In this document: one piece after another, positions 54,150 through 61,668 of the stretch
How positions within the stretch are numbered: position 1 is the first letter of the stretch
Layout of the letters: the number at the start of each line of letters is the position of its first letter
DNA from: Wenzhouxiangella sp042310355
GTDB taxonomy: Bacteria > Pseudomonadota > Gammaproteobacteria > Xanthomonadales > Wenzhouxiangellaceae
DNA length: 64,000 nt
NCBI RefSeq assembly: GCF_042310355.1
Contig: NZ_JBHJMR010000008.1
Location: 79,034-143,033, forward strand
Reading direction: 5' to 3'
The notes under the pieces: model-generated
Seen by the model: only the letters and a program-made list of their open reading frames with translations
Database searches by the model: none
What the model was told of the DNA's origin: nothing
Program-made: the position numbers and the translations under genes

Positions 54150-55364
54150 ATGACCGCGTTGATCATGGCCGCCAAGCGGGGCCTCAACGACCTCCACCTC
54201 TGGAGCCGCCGGGCGCTGTCCTGGCGCCTGCTGATACCGCTGGTCCTGCTGGCGCTGGGCCTGATGCTTCCCGAGGCCGGGGGCATCATGGTCGAGACCA
54301 TCGCCGAGGCCTACCTGCAGGTCAGCGTCTTCGTCGCCTTCACCCTGGCCCTGATTTACGGGGCCGAACGCCTGTTCAACTTCGACATGGCGGGGTTCCT
54401 CGCCACGCACCCGCGGGCGCAGGTGCCGGTGGCGGCGTTCCTGGGTGCGCTGCCCGGTTGCGGGGGCGCCATCGTCGTCGTCACCCAGTATGTCAACGGC
54501 CACGTCGGATTCGGCGCGCTGATCGCCGTGCTCACCGCCACGATGGGGGACGCCGCCTTCCTGCTGCTGGCGCGCGAACCGATGACCGGGCTGATGATTT
54601 TCGGCCTGGGCATGGTCGTGGGCACGATCAGCGGCTACCTGCTCGAAGCCGTCCACGGTCGCGAGTTCATGCGCCAGCAGTCCCTGACCTCACCCGAGGA
54701 AGCGAAGCGGCGCGCCGAGGCGGGCCGCCACCGGCCGGCTTCGATCAAGGCGCTGCACCCGATCTGGGTGGCGCTGATGCTGCCGGGCGTGGTCTTCGCC
54801 GTGCCCATCGCCATGCAGATCGATCCCAACACCTGGTTCGGCAGCCTGGCGGCCTACCAGCCGGTCACGCTGCTCGGCTTCCTGGGCGGCGTGCTCGCCC
54901 TGATGATGTGGGCCGCCCACCTGTCGTCCGACCCCGGCCACCAGTACACGGCCGCCAACCCCAGCGACCTGGCACAGCCGCAGCCGACGGCCACCAACCG
55001 CGTGATCAACGACACCAACTTCGTGACCGTCTGGGTCATCGCGGCCTTCCTGCTGTTCGAGCTGGGGGTGCATTTCACCGGCGCGGATCTCAACAGCTGG
55101 TTCGCCGTATGGGCCCCGCTGACGCCCTTGATCGCCGCCCTGGTCGGTTTCCTGCCCGGCTGTGGGCCTCAGATCATCGTCACCACGCTCTATCTCACCG
55201 GCGCGATTCCCATGGCGGCGCTGTTCGCCAACGCCATCAGCAATGACGGCGACGCCCTTTTCCCGGCCATCGCGCTGGCCCCGAAGGCCGCTATCGTGGC
55301 CACGCTCTACACGGGTATTCCGGCGCTCATCGTCGGCTACACCATGTATTTCCTGATGAGCTGA
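54150..55364 (+). CDS. Putative ten-TM metal exporter (PF11449 type)
   Basis: The 404-residue membrane protein shows two repeats, each with a GCG motif: LGALPGCGGAIVVV and VGFLPGCGPQIIVTT. This is the pattern of the putative manganese/heavy-metal exporter family PF11449. Ten or so membrane segments are visible. It lies beside the VIT1-family gene, which suggests a local role in divalent-metal balance. The metal is not known. Confidence 0.78.
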   Translation: MTALIMAAKRGLNDLHLWSRRALSWRLLIPLVLLALGLMLPEAGGIMVETIAEAYLQVSVFVAFTLALIYGAERLFNFDMAGFLATHPRAQVPVAAFLGALPGCGGAIVVVTQYVNGHVGFGALIAVLTATMGDAAFLLLAREPMTGLMIFGLGMVVGTISGYLLEAVHGREFMRQQSLTSPEEAKRRAEAGRHRPASIKALHPIWVALMLPGVVFAVPIAMQIDPNTWFGSLAAYQPVTLLGFLGGVLALMMWAAHLSSDPGHQYTAANPSDLAQPQPTATNRVINDTNFVTVWVIAAFLLFELGVHFTGADLNSWFAVWAPLTPLIAALVGFLPGCGPQIIVTTLYLTGAIPMAALFANAISNDGDALFPAIALAPKAAIVATLYTGIPALIVGYTMYFLMS

Positions 55365-55392
55365 AGCAACGCGCGCCGGGTCTCGGCGCGTT

Positions 55393-56082
55393 TCAGGCAG
55401 CCACGCCGAACAGTCGACCCACGCCGGCGGTCACGACCATCGCCAACGTGCCCCAGAAAGCGACGCGACCGGCGCCCTTGAGCATGGATGCGCCGCCGAC
55501 CCTGGCCGCCAGCGCGCCCAGGGCAGCCAGCAGGGGCAGGCAGGAACCGGCCACCGCCGGAATGACCAGCGAAAGCGGTGAAAGCCATGCCACGCCGAGC
55601 GGCAGGCCGGCGCCGATGGCAAAGGTGGCCGCCGAAGACAGGGCTGCCACGGTAGGTCGGGCGCTGGTCGCCTCCGAAATCCCGATTTCGTCACGAGCGT
55701 GCGCGGCGAGCGCATCCCGCGCCATCAGCTGACGGGCCACCTCCTGCGCAAGCGTCTCGTCGAGCCCGCGTTCGCGATAGATCTCGGCAAGCTCGCGCAG
55801 TTCGGCCGCCGGGTTCTCCGCCAGCGAGCGCCGCTCGATTTCCAGGTCGGCCCGCTCCGTATCAGCTTGCGAACTGACCGACACGTACTCGGCGGCGGCC
55901 ATGGACATGGCGCCGGCCATCAGGCCGGCAACACCGGCAATCAGGATGTTCTCGTGCGAGGCGCTGGCCGCGGCCACACCGATGATCAGGCTCGAGGTCG
56001 AAACGATGCCGTCGTTGGCACCCATGACGGCGGCCCGCAGCCAGACCGTCCTGTGTACTCGATGGGGTTCGTGAATAGACAT
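55393..56082 (-). CDS. VIT1/CCC1-family iron or manganese transporter
   Basis: The 229-residue protein has membrane segments at both ends and the helical metal-binding hook in the middle (REFRRR-like charged region here as IERRSLAENPAAELRELAEI). The N-terminal WLRAAVMGANDGIVSTSSL motif is characteristic. It exports or stores ferrous iron or manganese. It is convergent with the PF11449-type gene. Confidence 0.88.
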   Translation of the reverse strand: MSIHEPHRVHRTVWLRAAVMGANDGIVSTSSLIIGVAAASASHENILIAGVAGLMAGAMSMAAAEYVSVSSQADTERADLEIERRSLAENPAAELRELAEIYRERGLDETLAQEVARQLMARDALAAHARDEIGISEATSARPTVAALSSAATFAIGAGLPLGVAWLSPLSLVIPAVAGSCLPLLAALGALAARVGGASMLKGAGRVAFWGTLAMVVTAGVGRLFGVAA

Positions 56083-56171
56083 TCAGTCAGAGTGCTCCCG
56101 TCGCTCCTGCCGGATGCACCTCCGGCGTGAATCGCCGTCGCGGTCAGGTCCTGCCACACCCTGGTGCGTCA

Positions 56172-56648
56172 TCAGAGCAGGCCTGGATTGAGCCGCCAGA
56201 GCGCGAAATTGAGCGCGCCGGCAAAGCTCACCCACGCCAGGTAGGGCAACAGCAGAATGCCGGCAAGCGGCACGACGCGCCAGAAGGCCGCAATCGTCGC
56301 GGCGATCAGGAGCCACAACAACACGATGTCGAGCAAGGCCAGGCCGCCAAGCTGCCAGGCGAAGAACAGCCAGCTCCACAGCGCATTGAGAACCAGCTGC
56401 ACAAGGAATAGGGAAAGCGCCATTCGACGGCGGGCAAACCCGCCGTTTTGCCAGACCAGCCAGGCCGCCACCGCCATCATGGCAAAGAGCACCGTCCAGA
56501 CGGGCCCGAACAGCCAGGCCGGCGGCGACCAGCCCGGCTGGTCAAGCTGCGCGTAAAAGCTCGGCGCCTCCAGCGAGGCCACCGCGCCGACAAGCGAGGC
56601 CGCATAACAAAGCAGCAACCAGCCGCCGAGGCCGAGCCATTTCTTCAT
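56172..56648 (-). CDS. tspO: TspO/MBR-family protein
   Basis: The 158-residue protein has five membrane helices and the family segment LDQPGWSPPAWLFGPVWTVLF. A later NALWSWLFFAWQ matches TspO. TspO proteins bind porphyrins and isoprenoids and influence tetrapyrrole and stress pathways. The start is at MKKWLGLGGW. It is the last gene before the cassette array. Confidence 0.9.
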   Translation of the reverse strand: MKKWLGLGGWLLLCYAASLVGAVASLEAPSFYAQLDQPGWSPPAWLFGPVWTVLFAMMAVAAWLVWQNGGFARRRMALSLFLVQLVLNALWSWLFFAWQLGGLALLDIVLLWLLIAATIAAFWRVVPLAGILLLPYLAWVSFAGALNFALWRLNPGLL

Positions 56649-56807
56649 CGCGGATGGATGATCTTGTTCGGATCTCATTGCGTGCACGAAACAGCTCCTG
56701 GAGTCGGTTTGGCGCCAGCCACCAGTTTGGCGCAAAGCGCCGTCGCTGTCGACACGATTCTCTTCGGGGCGCTCGGTGCTGGGTCGGACAAGGCCGGATC
56801 ATACATG

Positions 56808-56822
56808 AACGACTTGTTAGGT
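56808..56822 (-). other. attC (terminal, right half only recognisable)
   Basis: Minus strand reads ACCTAACAAGTCGTTC, a normal R''/L'' half. The inward half towards tspO is not recognisable, so the array appears to end here with a degenerate site. Confidence 0.6.
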
Positions 56823-56839
56823 GTTCTCGAAGGCAATGC

Positions 56840-57121
56840 CTAGGCGCCAAGCGAAAGCTTCACGCACCGCGTTAACTCGTCCAATTCTTGAGTGATTCGC
56901 TCAGGAGGCTGACCAGTAGCTTCGTCTCGATACGATGTGGAGATCTCATATTCGTGGGATCCTTCCCGGCGGTTCCAGGTCGCTTCCATCTCGAGCGAAA
57001 GGTGGGCGCCTTCTGGTAGATGGTCGCCGCAGGATTGGAGCGTGGGGCGCTCGGGAGAACTCGCGCCTACCAGTAGTAAACCGCCCGCGCAGAGAGCAAA
57101 CAGGCCTATGGATCTCTTCAT
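56840..57121 (-). CDS. Cassette gene: small exported protein, unknown
   Basis: The 93-residue protein has an N-terminal hydrophobic signal (MKRSIGLFALCAGGLLLVG), a mature part with two Cys and a Glu/Thr-rich centre. GGAGGAACC before the ATG is a strong ribosome site. It is the most distal cassette. No family is recognised. Confidence 0.65.
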   Translation of the reverse strand: MKRSIGLFALCAGGLLLVGASSPERPTLQSCGDHLPEGAHLSLEMEATWNRREGSHEYEISTSYRDEATGQPPERITQELDELTRCVKLSLGA

Positions 57122-57147
57122 GGTTCCTCCGATCTTGGTTTGATGAC

Positions 57148-57234
57148 GCCTAATGATTTGGGCAATCGGCGTGCGTATGCGCGTCCGGTGGAGACCCGAT
57201 AGCACTGGGATGTGCCTGAGCGACTTGCTATGTG
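57148..57234 (-). other. attC, degenerate
   Basis: It keeps the central GCGCGTCCGGTGGAG arm, but the R' core reads ATTAGGC instead of GTTAGGC and the R'' core reads CATAGC instead of CATAAC. It is probably inactive for recombination. Confidence 0.75.
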
Positions 57235-57596
57235 CCCAGGAGCCACATCACGCCAAAAAGCAGGGCCAATAGAAGAATAGCGCTACGAAAGAAAGTGCTA
57301 GATCGAGTGGCCGCTGCTTGCGCTTCAGGTGATCCGATTGGCACCCAACCCGAAAAACACCCAACGATATAGGTATTGAACGGAAGCAGGACCAGCAAGA
57401 GCAGAAGCCCCGCACCAATCGCAAGAGCTTGGTGACTTTGTTGGAGCACAAAGTAGAGCGCGAATGCGGGCAGCAACGACAACAGCGAAACTAGCCCATC
57501 TCCAATTGAAGCCAACTTGATGGGTTGTCCGGTCTTCTTGCACCTGGCCCTTCCCAGGAATACAAACCGGGAATCTATTCGGCATTTTGGAGTCAT
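57228..57596 (-). CDS. Cassette gene: two-TM membrane protein, unknown
   Basis: The 122-residue protein has a charged N-terminus with an RARCKKTG motif and hydrophobic segments at about 25-70 and 100-120. The TAG stop lies in the mutated attC core, so decay of the core (CATAAC to CATAGC) kept a stop. An upstream ATG 18 bases earlier is possible. Function unknown. Confidence 0.6.
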   Translation of the reverse strand: MTPKCRIDSRFVFLGRARCKKTGQPIKLASIGDGLVSLLSLLPAFALYFVLQQSHQALAIGAGLLLLLVLLPFNTYIVGCFSGWVPIGSPEAQAAATRSSTFFRSAILLLALLFGVMWLLGT

Positions 57597-57617
57597 GTTG
57601 GATGCTTCATTCACAGC

Positions 57618-57707
57618 ACATAACGCCGCGAACAGCGGTACTTCAAAGTGGTTTAGAGCGAAGCGGAAAGCCGCTTCAAATTATCCGCCTGCTTCGCTTT
57701 GTTAGGC
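57618..57707 (-). other. attC (third sequence type)
   Basis: GCCTAACAAAGCG on one side and GCGTTATGT on the other bound a site whose arms (AAGCGGAAAGCCGCTT) differ from both common types. Core sites are intact. Confidence 0.8.
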
Positions 57708-58070
57708 ATCCCCCTCTTTCGAGGGCAAGTCTACCCAGTTGGAGAGTTGATGCTTCCGAGCAGACGACTTGTAGTACGCGGCCATAGCAACGCCGAAGAA
57801 GACTCCTGCGGCTAACGCGGAGACTGTAGCGCCAAACACAGATAAACCCATGGAGCGCCACTGAACAAGCCACATTAGGACTCCCCAGGCAGCAGCAAAC
57901 CATAGTCCCGTTGAAAGCGCGTTTCTGAGAAAGCAGTTGTAATGCGGAGGCTTGGCCTTGACGCCTAGCTTCCATAGGATGATCAGCGCCGGTGGCATGC
58001 TATTCGACTTCCAAATGCCAGGCTCTTTGAGCTCTTTCATCGCGGCTTCCTTTCTCTTTTCAAAAGACAC
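57702..58070 (-). CDS. Cassette gene: DUF6404-like membrane protein
   Basis: The 122-residue protein has the pattern PPALIILWKLGVKAKPPHY and two membrane segments ending in YYKSSARKHQLSNWVDL. It resembles DUF6404 proteins, which are frequent in Vibrio integron cassettes. It begins at GTG behind AGGAG. The TAA stop is supplied by the GCCTAAC attC core. Function unknown. Confidence 0.7.
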   Translation of the reverse strand: MSFEKRKEAAMKELKEPGIWKSNSMPPALIILWKLGVKAKPPHYNCFLRNALSTGLWFAAAWGVLMWLVQWRSMGLSVFGATVSALAAGVFFGVAMAAYYKSSARKHQLSNWVDLPSKEGDA

Positions 58071-58087
58071 GGTAACTCCTTAAGGTT

Positions 58088-58170
58088 GCCTAACGTTTAG
58101 CTAAGCCGCGCGTAAGCGCGTTCGGTGGAAGGCCGAAAGGGCCGGAACGTAGTTGAGCGACTTGTCATGC
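58088..58170 (-). other. attC, type 1
   Basis: It has the GCCTAAC core and the common GCGCGTAAGCGCG inner arm. The opposite core reads GCATGAC instead of GCATAAC, which changes the downstream gene's stop to TGA. Confidence 0.85.
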
Positions 58171-58362
58171 GGCTATGCCTTCTACCTGCAAATGGCCTAT
58201 ATCGGTTCTCTGGCTAGCGTGCTCAAAGGTAATCGCGCAAACATTCCCGTCGGAGTCCAGATCAAGGAGAGTGCTTTCATCTAGATCCCGGGTTTCAGAG
58301 ATCTCCCTGCCCTGAAATTCGATATAGAGCGTATCCGTGTCTTCAAAATACTGGACTTTCAT
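58165..58362 (-). CDS. Cassette gene: DUF2283 protein
   Basis: The 65-residue protein shows the DUF2283 pattern MKVQYFEDTDTLYIEF and LDESTLLDLDSDGNV. Such proteins are often encoded beside a DUF4258-like partner and resemble toxin-antitoxin components. Its ATG overlaps the stop of the frameshifted upstream gene (ATGA). The TGA stop lies in the attC core. Confidence 0.85.
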   Translation of the reverse strand: MKVQYFEDTDTLYIEFQGREISETRDLDESTLLDLDSDGNVCAITFEHASQRTDIGHLQVEGIAA

Positions 58363-58594
58363 AGCTTAAATCCTCGATCGAAGAACGCATTATGGACCGT
58401 CTCGCGGTCCGCAAGCAAAACCACCCGGAGATAGCGGCCGCCAGTCTCCGAAATCTGGGCCCACCTTCGAACGTGCCATCTGATTGGACATGCCCGTGCT
58501 CCGGGCGTTTTACTACCCGCTGAATCCAGTCGTCTCTTATGTCGGCGCGATCGGGGCGGTTTCGAGTGCTATCGAAGTAGCGGGTAGTCTTCAT
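58359..58594 (-). pseudogene. Frameshifted DUF4258-like partner of DUF2283
   Basis: The first 40 residues (MKTTRYFDSTRNRPDRADIR onward) read in one frame up to VQSDG. The expected continuation (RRWAQISETGGRYLRVVLLAD to HNAFFDRGFKL) lies in another frame and ends with a stop overlapping the DUF2283 start. One base appears to be missing near GATGGCACG. The unshifted product would be about 79 residues and would pair with DUF2283. A sequencing error cannot be excluded. Confidence 0.7.
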
Positions 58595-58612
58595 ACCTTC
58601 AGTACCGGGGCC

Positions 58613-58699
58613 GTATAACGTCTGAGCTAAGCGGCGCGGCTTTAGCCGCGTCCGGTGGAGGCCCGAAGGGCCGGAACGTACTTGAGCGATTTGTTAGGT
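58613..58699 (-). other. attC, type 1, intact
   Basis: Cores GTTATAC and ACCTAAC are intact. Inner arms GGCTTTAGCC and GGCCCGAAGGGCC are nearly identical to the sites at 62762 and 63120. Confidence 0.9.
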
Positions 58700-59338
58700 T
58701 ACACCGGCCTCCCGGAGGAACGTGAATATGACGCGCATGATTCTTGCAGCGGCCTGAGCCTCCGGTTGATCACGGAATCCGGGGTTCGCGTACTGATATG
58801 CTCTGTATCGCGAGCCAGTTCTCAATTCGACAACCATTGCAACTCCATCGTGCACGCGGACCTTGGGGTCTGGAAGCTCAGACTCGTCAGGCAAAGTTCT
58901 AATACCAAGATCTACTAGCTTGTGATAGATCTGGTCCCAGCCTGGCTCGTCATCAAAACTAGCTGTGCACACTTCGCTATCATCGCCAACTCGAAAGTTA
59001 TTGCACTTTTGCGAAATCTCGCCCCGGAAGTGCTCCGCATCATCTCCCATATACGCAAGGGCGCTCGGGAAGTAAGCCAGAATCTCCCCTCTGATGTCTT
59101 TGTCTCCGTTAGCGTGCAATCTCAGCATATGGTCCGGAATCCCGACTCCAAAGCCAATCCATACACGCAGCTCTGACTCCTGAGCCGGAAGATTTTGATC
59201 CTCTAGCCGCTCTAATCCAGCAGCATCCACAACTTGATGGGTGGATGACAGCAAGGAAGGTTGATAGTCGTCCTCATCGGACGCCTGCACCGGCCCAAGT
59301 AGTAGAGTTGTCAACGCGATTGATCGAAACAAGCTCAT
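58694..59338 (-). CDS. Cassette gene: exported protein, unknown
   Basis: The 214-residue protein has a signal peptide (about 1-19, ending VQA) and a soluble acidic body with LRVWIGFGVGIPDHMLRL and one Cys pair. It is the largest cassette product. The TAA stop is in the ACCTAAC core. No family recognised. Confidence 0.65.
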   Translation of the reverse strand: MSLFRSIALTTLLLGPVQASDEDDYQPSLLSSTHQVVDAAGLERLEDQNLPAQESELRVWIGFGVGIPDHMLRLHANGDKDIRGEILAYFPSALAYMGDDAEHFRGEISQKCNNFRVGDDSEVCTASFDDEPGWDQIYHKLVDLGIRTLPDESELPDPKVRVHDGVAMVVELRTGSRYRAYQYANPGFRDQPEAQAAARIMRVIFTFLREAGVT

Positions 59339-59342
59339 GGAA

Positions 59343-59429
59343 GCCTAGCGTCTGAGCTAACCGGCGCCGGCTTTAGCCGCGCCGGTGGAGGCCCGAAGGG
59401 CCGGAACGAACTTGAGCGACTTGTTATGC
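59343..59429 (-). other. attC, type 1, one core changed
   Basis: The R' core reads GCTAGGC in place of GTTAGGC. The R'' core GCATAAC is intact. Confidence 0.82.
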
Positions 59430-59639
59430 GGCGCTTACCTGGATGACTTCGCTGTATGAATGAGGCTCTGGGATAGGGTCTCCATCCGCACGCATTCCGT
59501 CCAGGTGGAACTCTATGGCCTCGCGGATTAGCTGCAACGCCTCTTGACGGGTCTCTCCGACCGCTACGCAGCCTGGAAGGTCGGGAACATAAGCACCCCA
59601 GCTCTCAGAGCCCTCTTCGAGAATGACTACATACTGCAT
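59424..59639 (-). CDS. hicB: Cassette gene: HicB-family antitoxin
   Basis: The 71-residue protein has the HicB partial RNase-H-like fold with WGAYVPDLPGCVAVGETRQEAL and a REAIEFHLDGM helix. It would neutralise the HicA encoded just upstream. No DNA-binding domain is attached. Stop TAA is from the attC core. Confidence 0.88.
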   Translation of the reverse strand: MQYVVILEEGSESWGAYVPDLPGCVAVGETRQEALQLIREAIEFHLDGMRADGDPIPEPHSYSEVIQVSAA

Positions 59640-59647
59640 AATTCCAC

Positions 59648-59836
59648 CTATTTCTTGAGTCCAGCTTGCTTCAGGGCGTTGTTGAGCGTGCCCGGCGGCA
59701 TATCTACATTAGGCTTCCCGGAAACGGTTACAGTTCCCAACTTTACAGGATGCTTGAATTGGCGGTGACTGCCCTGCTGACGGGCCTGATACCAACCGTC
59801 CTCCTCCAGAAGCTTGATGAGCTCTTTCACCTTCAT
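59648..59836 (-). CDS. hicA: Cassette gene: HicA-family mRNA interferase toxin
   Basis: The 62-residue protein has the double-stranded-RNA-binding-like fold with the catalytic His in QGSHRQFKHP. It cleaves mRNA when free of HicB. Gene order toxin then antitoxin and an 8-bp gap are typical. It keeps an ATG start, in contrast to the second HicA in the array. Confidence 0.9.
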   Translation of the reverse strand: MKVKELIKLLEEDGWYQARQQGSHRQFKHPVKLGTVTVSGKPNVDMPPGTLNNALKQAGLKK

Positions 59837-59866
59837 GTTGCTTGTGACCTAGATCTCACAGACCGC

Positions 59867-59959
59867 ATAACGTTTGGGTTAACCGGCGCCGCCGCCGAGG
59901 CCGACCGGCTTCGCCGCCGCTAAGCTTACCGGCGTCCGGTTGAACCCTTTGTTGTGTGC
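59867..59959 (-). other. attC, type 2
   Basis: Cores GTTATGC and ACACAAC bound a longer site with GGTTAACCGG-type ends and a CGGCTTCGCCG loop. It is similar to the sites at 61530 and 63622. Confidence 0.85.
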
Positions 59960-60231
59960 TTCGCCCGCTTCGGAAAGCGCTCAGGATGCTCTATGATTTC
60001 TTCCGTCAAGTCCACGTCTAATTCAGGCCAATAGAAATGTCCTGGCTGCGGTTCCTCAACGTTGAAAATCTCTCTTACCGGACGGTCCTTGAACCAAGGA
60101 AACTCGTCGTAAGGCAGAAACATTTCCTTCTCTCGAACCAGGAGCCAGACTCCAAAACTGGAGATATTCGTTACCTCAGCTGCCGAAGTGCTCTCGCCAG
60201 GCGCTAATGAGCTCACCGTAATGCTCCTCAA
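59926..60231 (-). CDS. Cassette gene: DUF2442 protein
   Basis: The 101-residue protein contains the DUF2442 core VTNISSFGVWLLV and FLPYDEFPWFKDRPV. DUF2442 genes commonly sit next to DUF4160 genes, and the pair behaves like a toxin-antitoxin module. The gene overlaps DUF4160 and runs 28 bp into the attC before its TAA. Confidence 0.85.
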   Translation of the reverse strand: MRSITVSSLAPGESTSAAEVTNISSFGVWLLVREKEMFLPYDEFPWFKDRPVREIFNVEEPQPGHFYWPELDVDLTEEIIEHPERFPKRAKHTTKGSTGRR

Positions 60232-60415
60232 TTAGGGTTTCAATTTCCTTGATCTGCTTCCGACTGTAGCGAAAATTCTTGGCCAACTCAATTTCTGGCT
60301 CTAGCCAGAACTTCGCTTCTCCATCTCCCGATATGACATGCACGTGAATTCTCGGTTCCTCGCGGGAGAAGAAAAAGAACCGGTAACCGCGTTCTCGGAA
60401 TACTGTAGGACTCAT
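60176..60415 (-). CDS. Cassette gene: DUF4160 protein
   Basis: The 79-residue protein matches DUF4160: MSPTVFRERGYRFFFFS and EEPRIHVHVISGDGEAKFW. It overlaps DUF2442 by about 56 bp. The pair probably functions together; activity not known. Confidence 0.87.
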   Translation of the reverse strand: MSPTVFRERGYRFFFFSREEPRIHVHVISGDGEAKFWLEPEIELAKNFRYSRKQIKEIETLIEEHYGELISAWREHFGS

Positions 60416-60428
60416 CGATCTTTCCAGC

Positions 60429-60513
60429 ACATAACGTTTAGCTAAGCGGCGCGCGTAAGCGCGTCCGATGGAGGGCCGATAGGGCCGGAACGTACTCGAG
60501 CGACTTGTTATGC
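60429..60513 (-). other. attC, type 1, intact
   Basis: Cores GTTATGT and GCATAAC are intact. Inner arm GCGCGTAAGCGCG. Confidence 0.88.
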
Positions 60514-60747
60514 GATTTGCTGGAGGGAATTGGCAAGATCTCGCCCGGCGGTTGGAGTCGGCAAGGGCTTTCCCTCCTTGTGGTAGAGCTCGATGATCTC
60601 GTCGACGATCTGACAGAGTTGATCGAAAACCTCCTTCTCGTTGACTCCGTGGCAACCGCCGTAAACTAGGCCAGGAGCGCTACCAACGAAACACTGATCC
60701 TCCTCGGACCACTCCACGATCTTGGCGTACAGCGCACTTTCCTTCAT
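60508..60747 (-). CDS. Cassette gene: second HicB-like antitoxin
   Basis: The 79-residue protein shows YAKIVEWSEEDQCFVGSAP and GLVYGGCHG of the HicB fold. Its ATG overlaps the stop of the upstream HicA ORF (ATGA). TAA comes from the attC core. It would be the antitoxin of the start-less HicA. Confidence 0.85.
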   Translation of the reverse strand: MKESALYAKIVEWSEEDQCFVGSAPGLVYGGCHGVNEKEVFDQLCQIVDEIIELYHKEGKPLPTPTAGRDLANSLQQIA

Positions 60748-60941
60748 TTCTTCGCCTCCTGGACGGCCTTATCTACCGCCCGAATCTGATACTTTTTGGC
60801 ATCGTCTCCGAGTTTGCCGGAAATCGTCACAGGTTTCGACACATTCGAGTGGACGAAATTCCGGTGGCTGCCCTTCCCTCCCCGGTTCCGGAAGCCCGCT
60901 TTCTCAAGACTCTTGACCAGTTCGCGTACTTTGGGCGGTAC
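60744..60941 (-). pseudogene. HicA toxin ORF without a start codon
   Basis: The frame reads GTA-CCG-CCC-AAA and gives (V)PPKVRELVKSLEKAGFRN, then KGSHRNFVH and DDAKKYQIRAVDKAV, about 65 residues. This is a complete HicA with its catalytic His. No ATG, GTG or TTG occurs before the middle of the gene, and a TAG sits 9 bases upstream of the GTA in the same frame. The normal start seems to have been lost. The attC beyond it is also damaged, so the toxin is probably silent. Confidence 0.72.
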
Positions 60942-60970
60942 TAGGGGCTTCTAGTCAGAAATTTCGAATC

Positions 60971-61056
60971 ACAATACGATCTAGCTAAGCGGCGCGCGTA
61001 AGCGCATCCGGTGGATGTCCGTAAGGGCCGGAACGAACTTGAGCGGCTTGTTATGC
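60971..61056 (-). other. attC, type 1, R' side degenerate
   Basis: The side facing the start-less HicA reads ACAATACGAT in place of GCATAACGTT. The opposite core GCATAAC is intact. Confidence 0.75.
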
Positions 61057-61269
61057 AGCGGAGATAACCGCCTTCTCCGTTCCTGAGGGAAGATCGACCG
61101 ATACGAAAAGCTCTTTGGGGTAGAGGTAGTCCTCCCCCGACTCGTCCTTGACCCGCAGCTGACCGAAGCTCTCCGCATCTGGGTCGGGGATGACTTCGTA
61201 GAGCTTGCGGCGCTCCAGGGAGGCCGGATACTCTTCGTTATTGATGCAGATTACAAAATTCTGATTCAT
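61051..61269 (-). CDS. Cassette gene: small protein of an unknown pair
   Basis: The 72-residue protein reads MNQNFVICINNEEYPASLER then DESGEDYLYPKELFVSV. It looks like a compact beta domain. It follows the next gene by one base, so the two form one cassette unit. The stop TAA is in the attC core. Family not recognised. Confidence 0.7.
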   Translation of the reverse strand: MNQNFVICINNEEYPASLERRKLYEVIPDPDAESFGQLRVKDESGEDYLYPKELFVSVDLPSGTEKAVISAA

Positions 61270-61270
61270 T

Positions 61271-61507
61271 TCAACTTTCCAGAAAGCGCTTGATTTTGAA
61301 TTCCTTGCGACCTATACCGGTTGCCTCGTACCAGTGTATCTCCGCCTCACGTTCCACGCCACTGGGCAACCGAATCCTGGCGAAGCCCTTGCGCTTCCGC
61401 CATCCCCCCTTGCCGTAGACCTTGCGTAGCCGCGGCAGTTCACGGATGGACCGGCCCACGGCGAAGGTCTCTATCCCCTCGATTTCACCTACGATTTCGA
61501 AGGTCAC
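61271..61507 (-). CDS. Cassette gene: small basic protein of an unknown pair
   Basis: The 78-residue protein contains VYGKGGWRKRKGFARIRLPSG and ends in GRKEFKIKRFLES. It is strongly basic with a possible nucleic-acid-binding surface. Size, order and one-base spacing with an acidic partner recall toxin-antitoxin pairs. No domain is recognised. Confidence 0.7.
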   Translation of the reverse strand: MTFEIVGEIEGIETFAVGRSIRELPRLRKVYGKGGWRKRKGFARIRLPSGVEREAEIHWYEATGIGRKEFKIKRFLES

Positions 61508-61529
61508 ACAATCCTCCTAGGCCGAGACT

Positions 61530-61620
61530 GCATAACGTTTGGGTTAACCGGCGCCGCCACTGGGCTTGCCCGGCTCTGCCGCCCCGGCGCTTTCCGCCGA
61601 GGTTGAACCCATTGTTAGGA
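61530..61620 (-). other. attC, type 2
   Basis: Cores GTTATGC and TCCTAAC. Arms include GGTTAACCGG and CCGGCTCTGCCG. Confidence 0.85.
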
Positions 61621-61668
61621 GCGCCGCTGACCGATAAAATGGCGACTGAAGCGGTATTTGGAGGCACT

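Noticed and set aside
58655..59176. Two plus-strand ORFs crossing or following an attC site
   Set aside because: They overlap the attC and the minus-strand exported-protein gene, lack ribosome sites and show no family.
59666..59923. Plus-strand ORF opposite HicA and the attC
   Set aside because: The minus-strand HicA has its catalytic His and pairs with HicB; the plus ORF runs into the recombination site.
60722..60916. Plus-strand ORF over the second HicAB pair
   Set aside because: The minus frame encodes a recognisable HicA and HicB; the plus ORF is Ser/Pro-rich and uncharacteristic.
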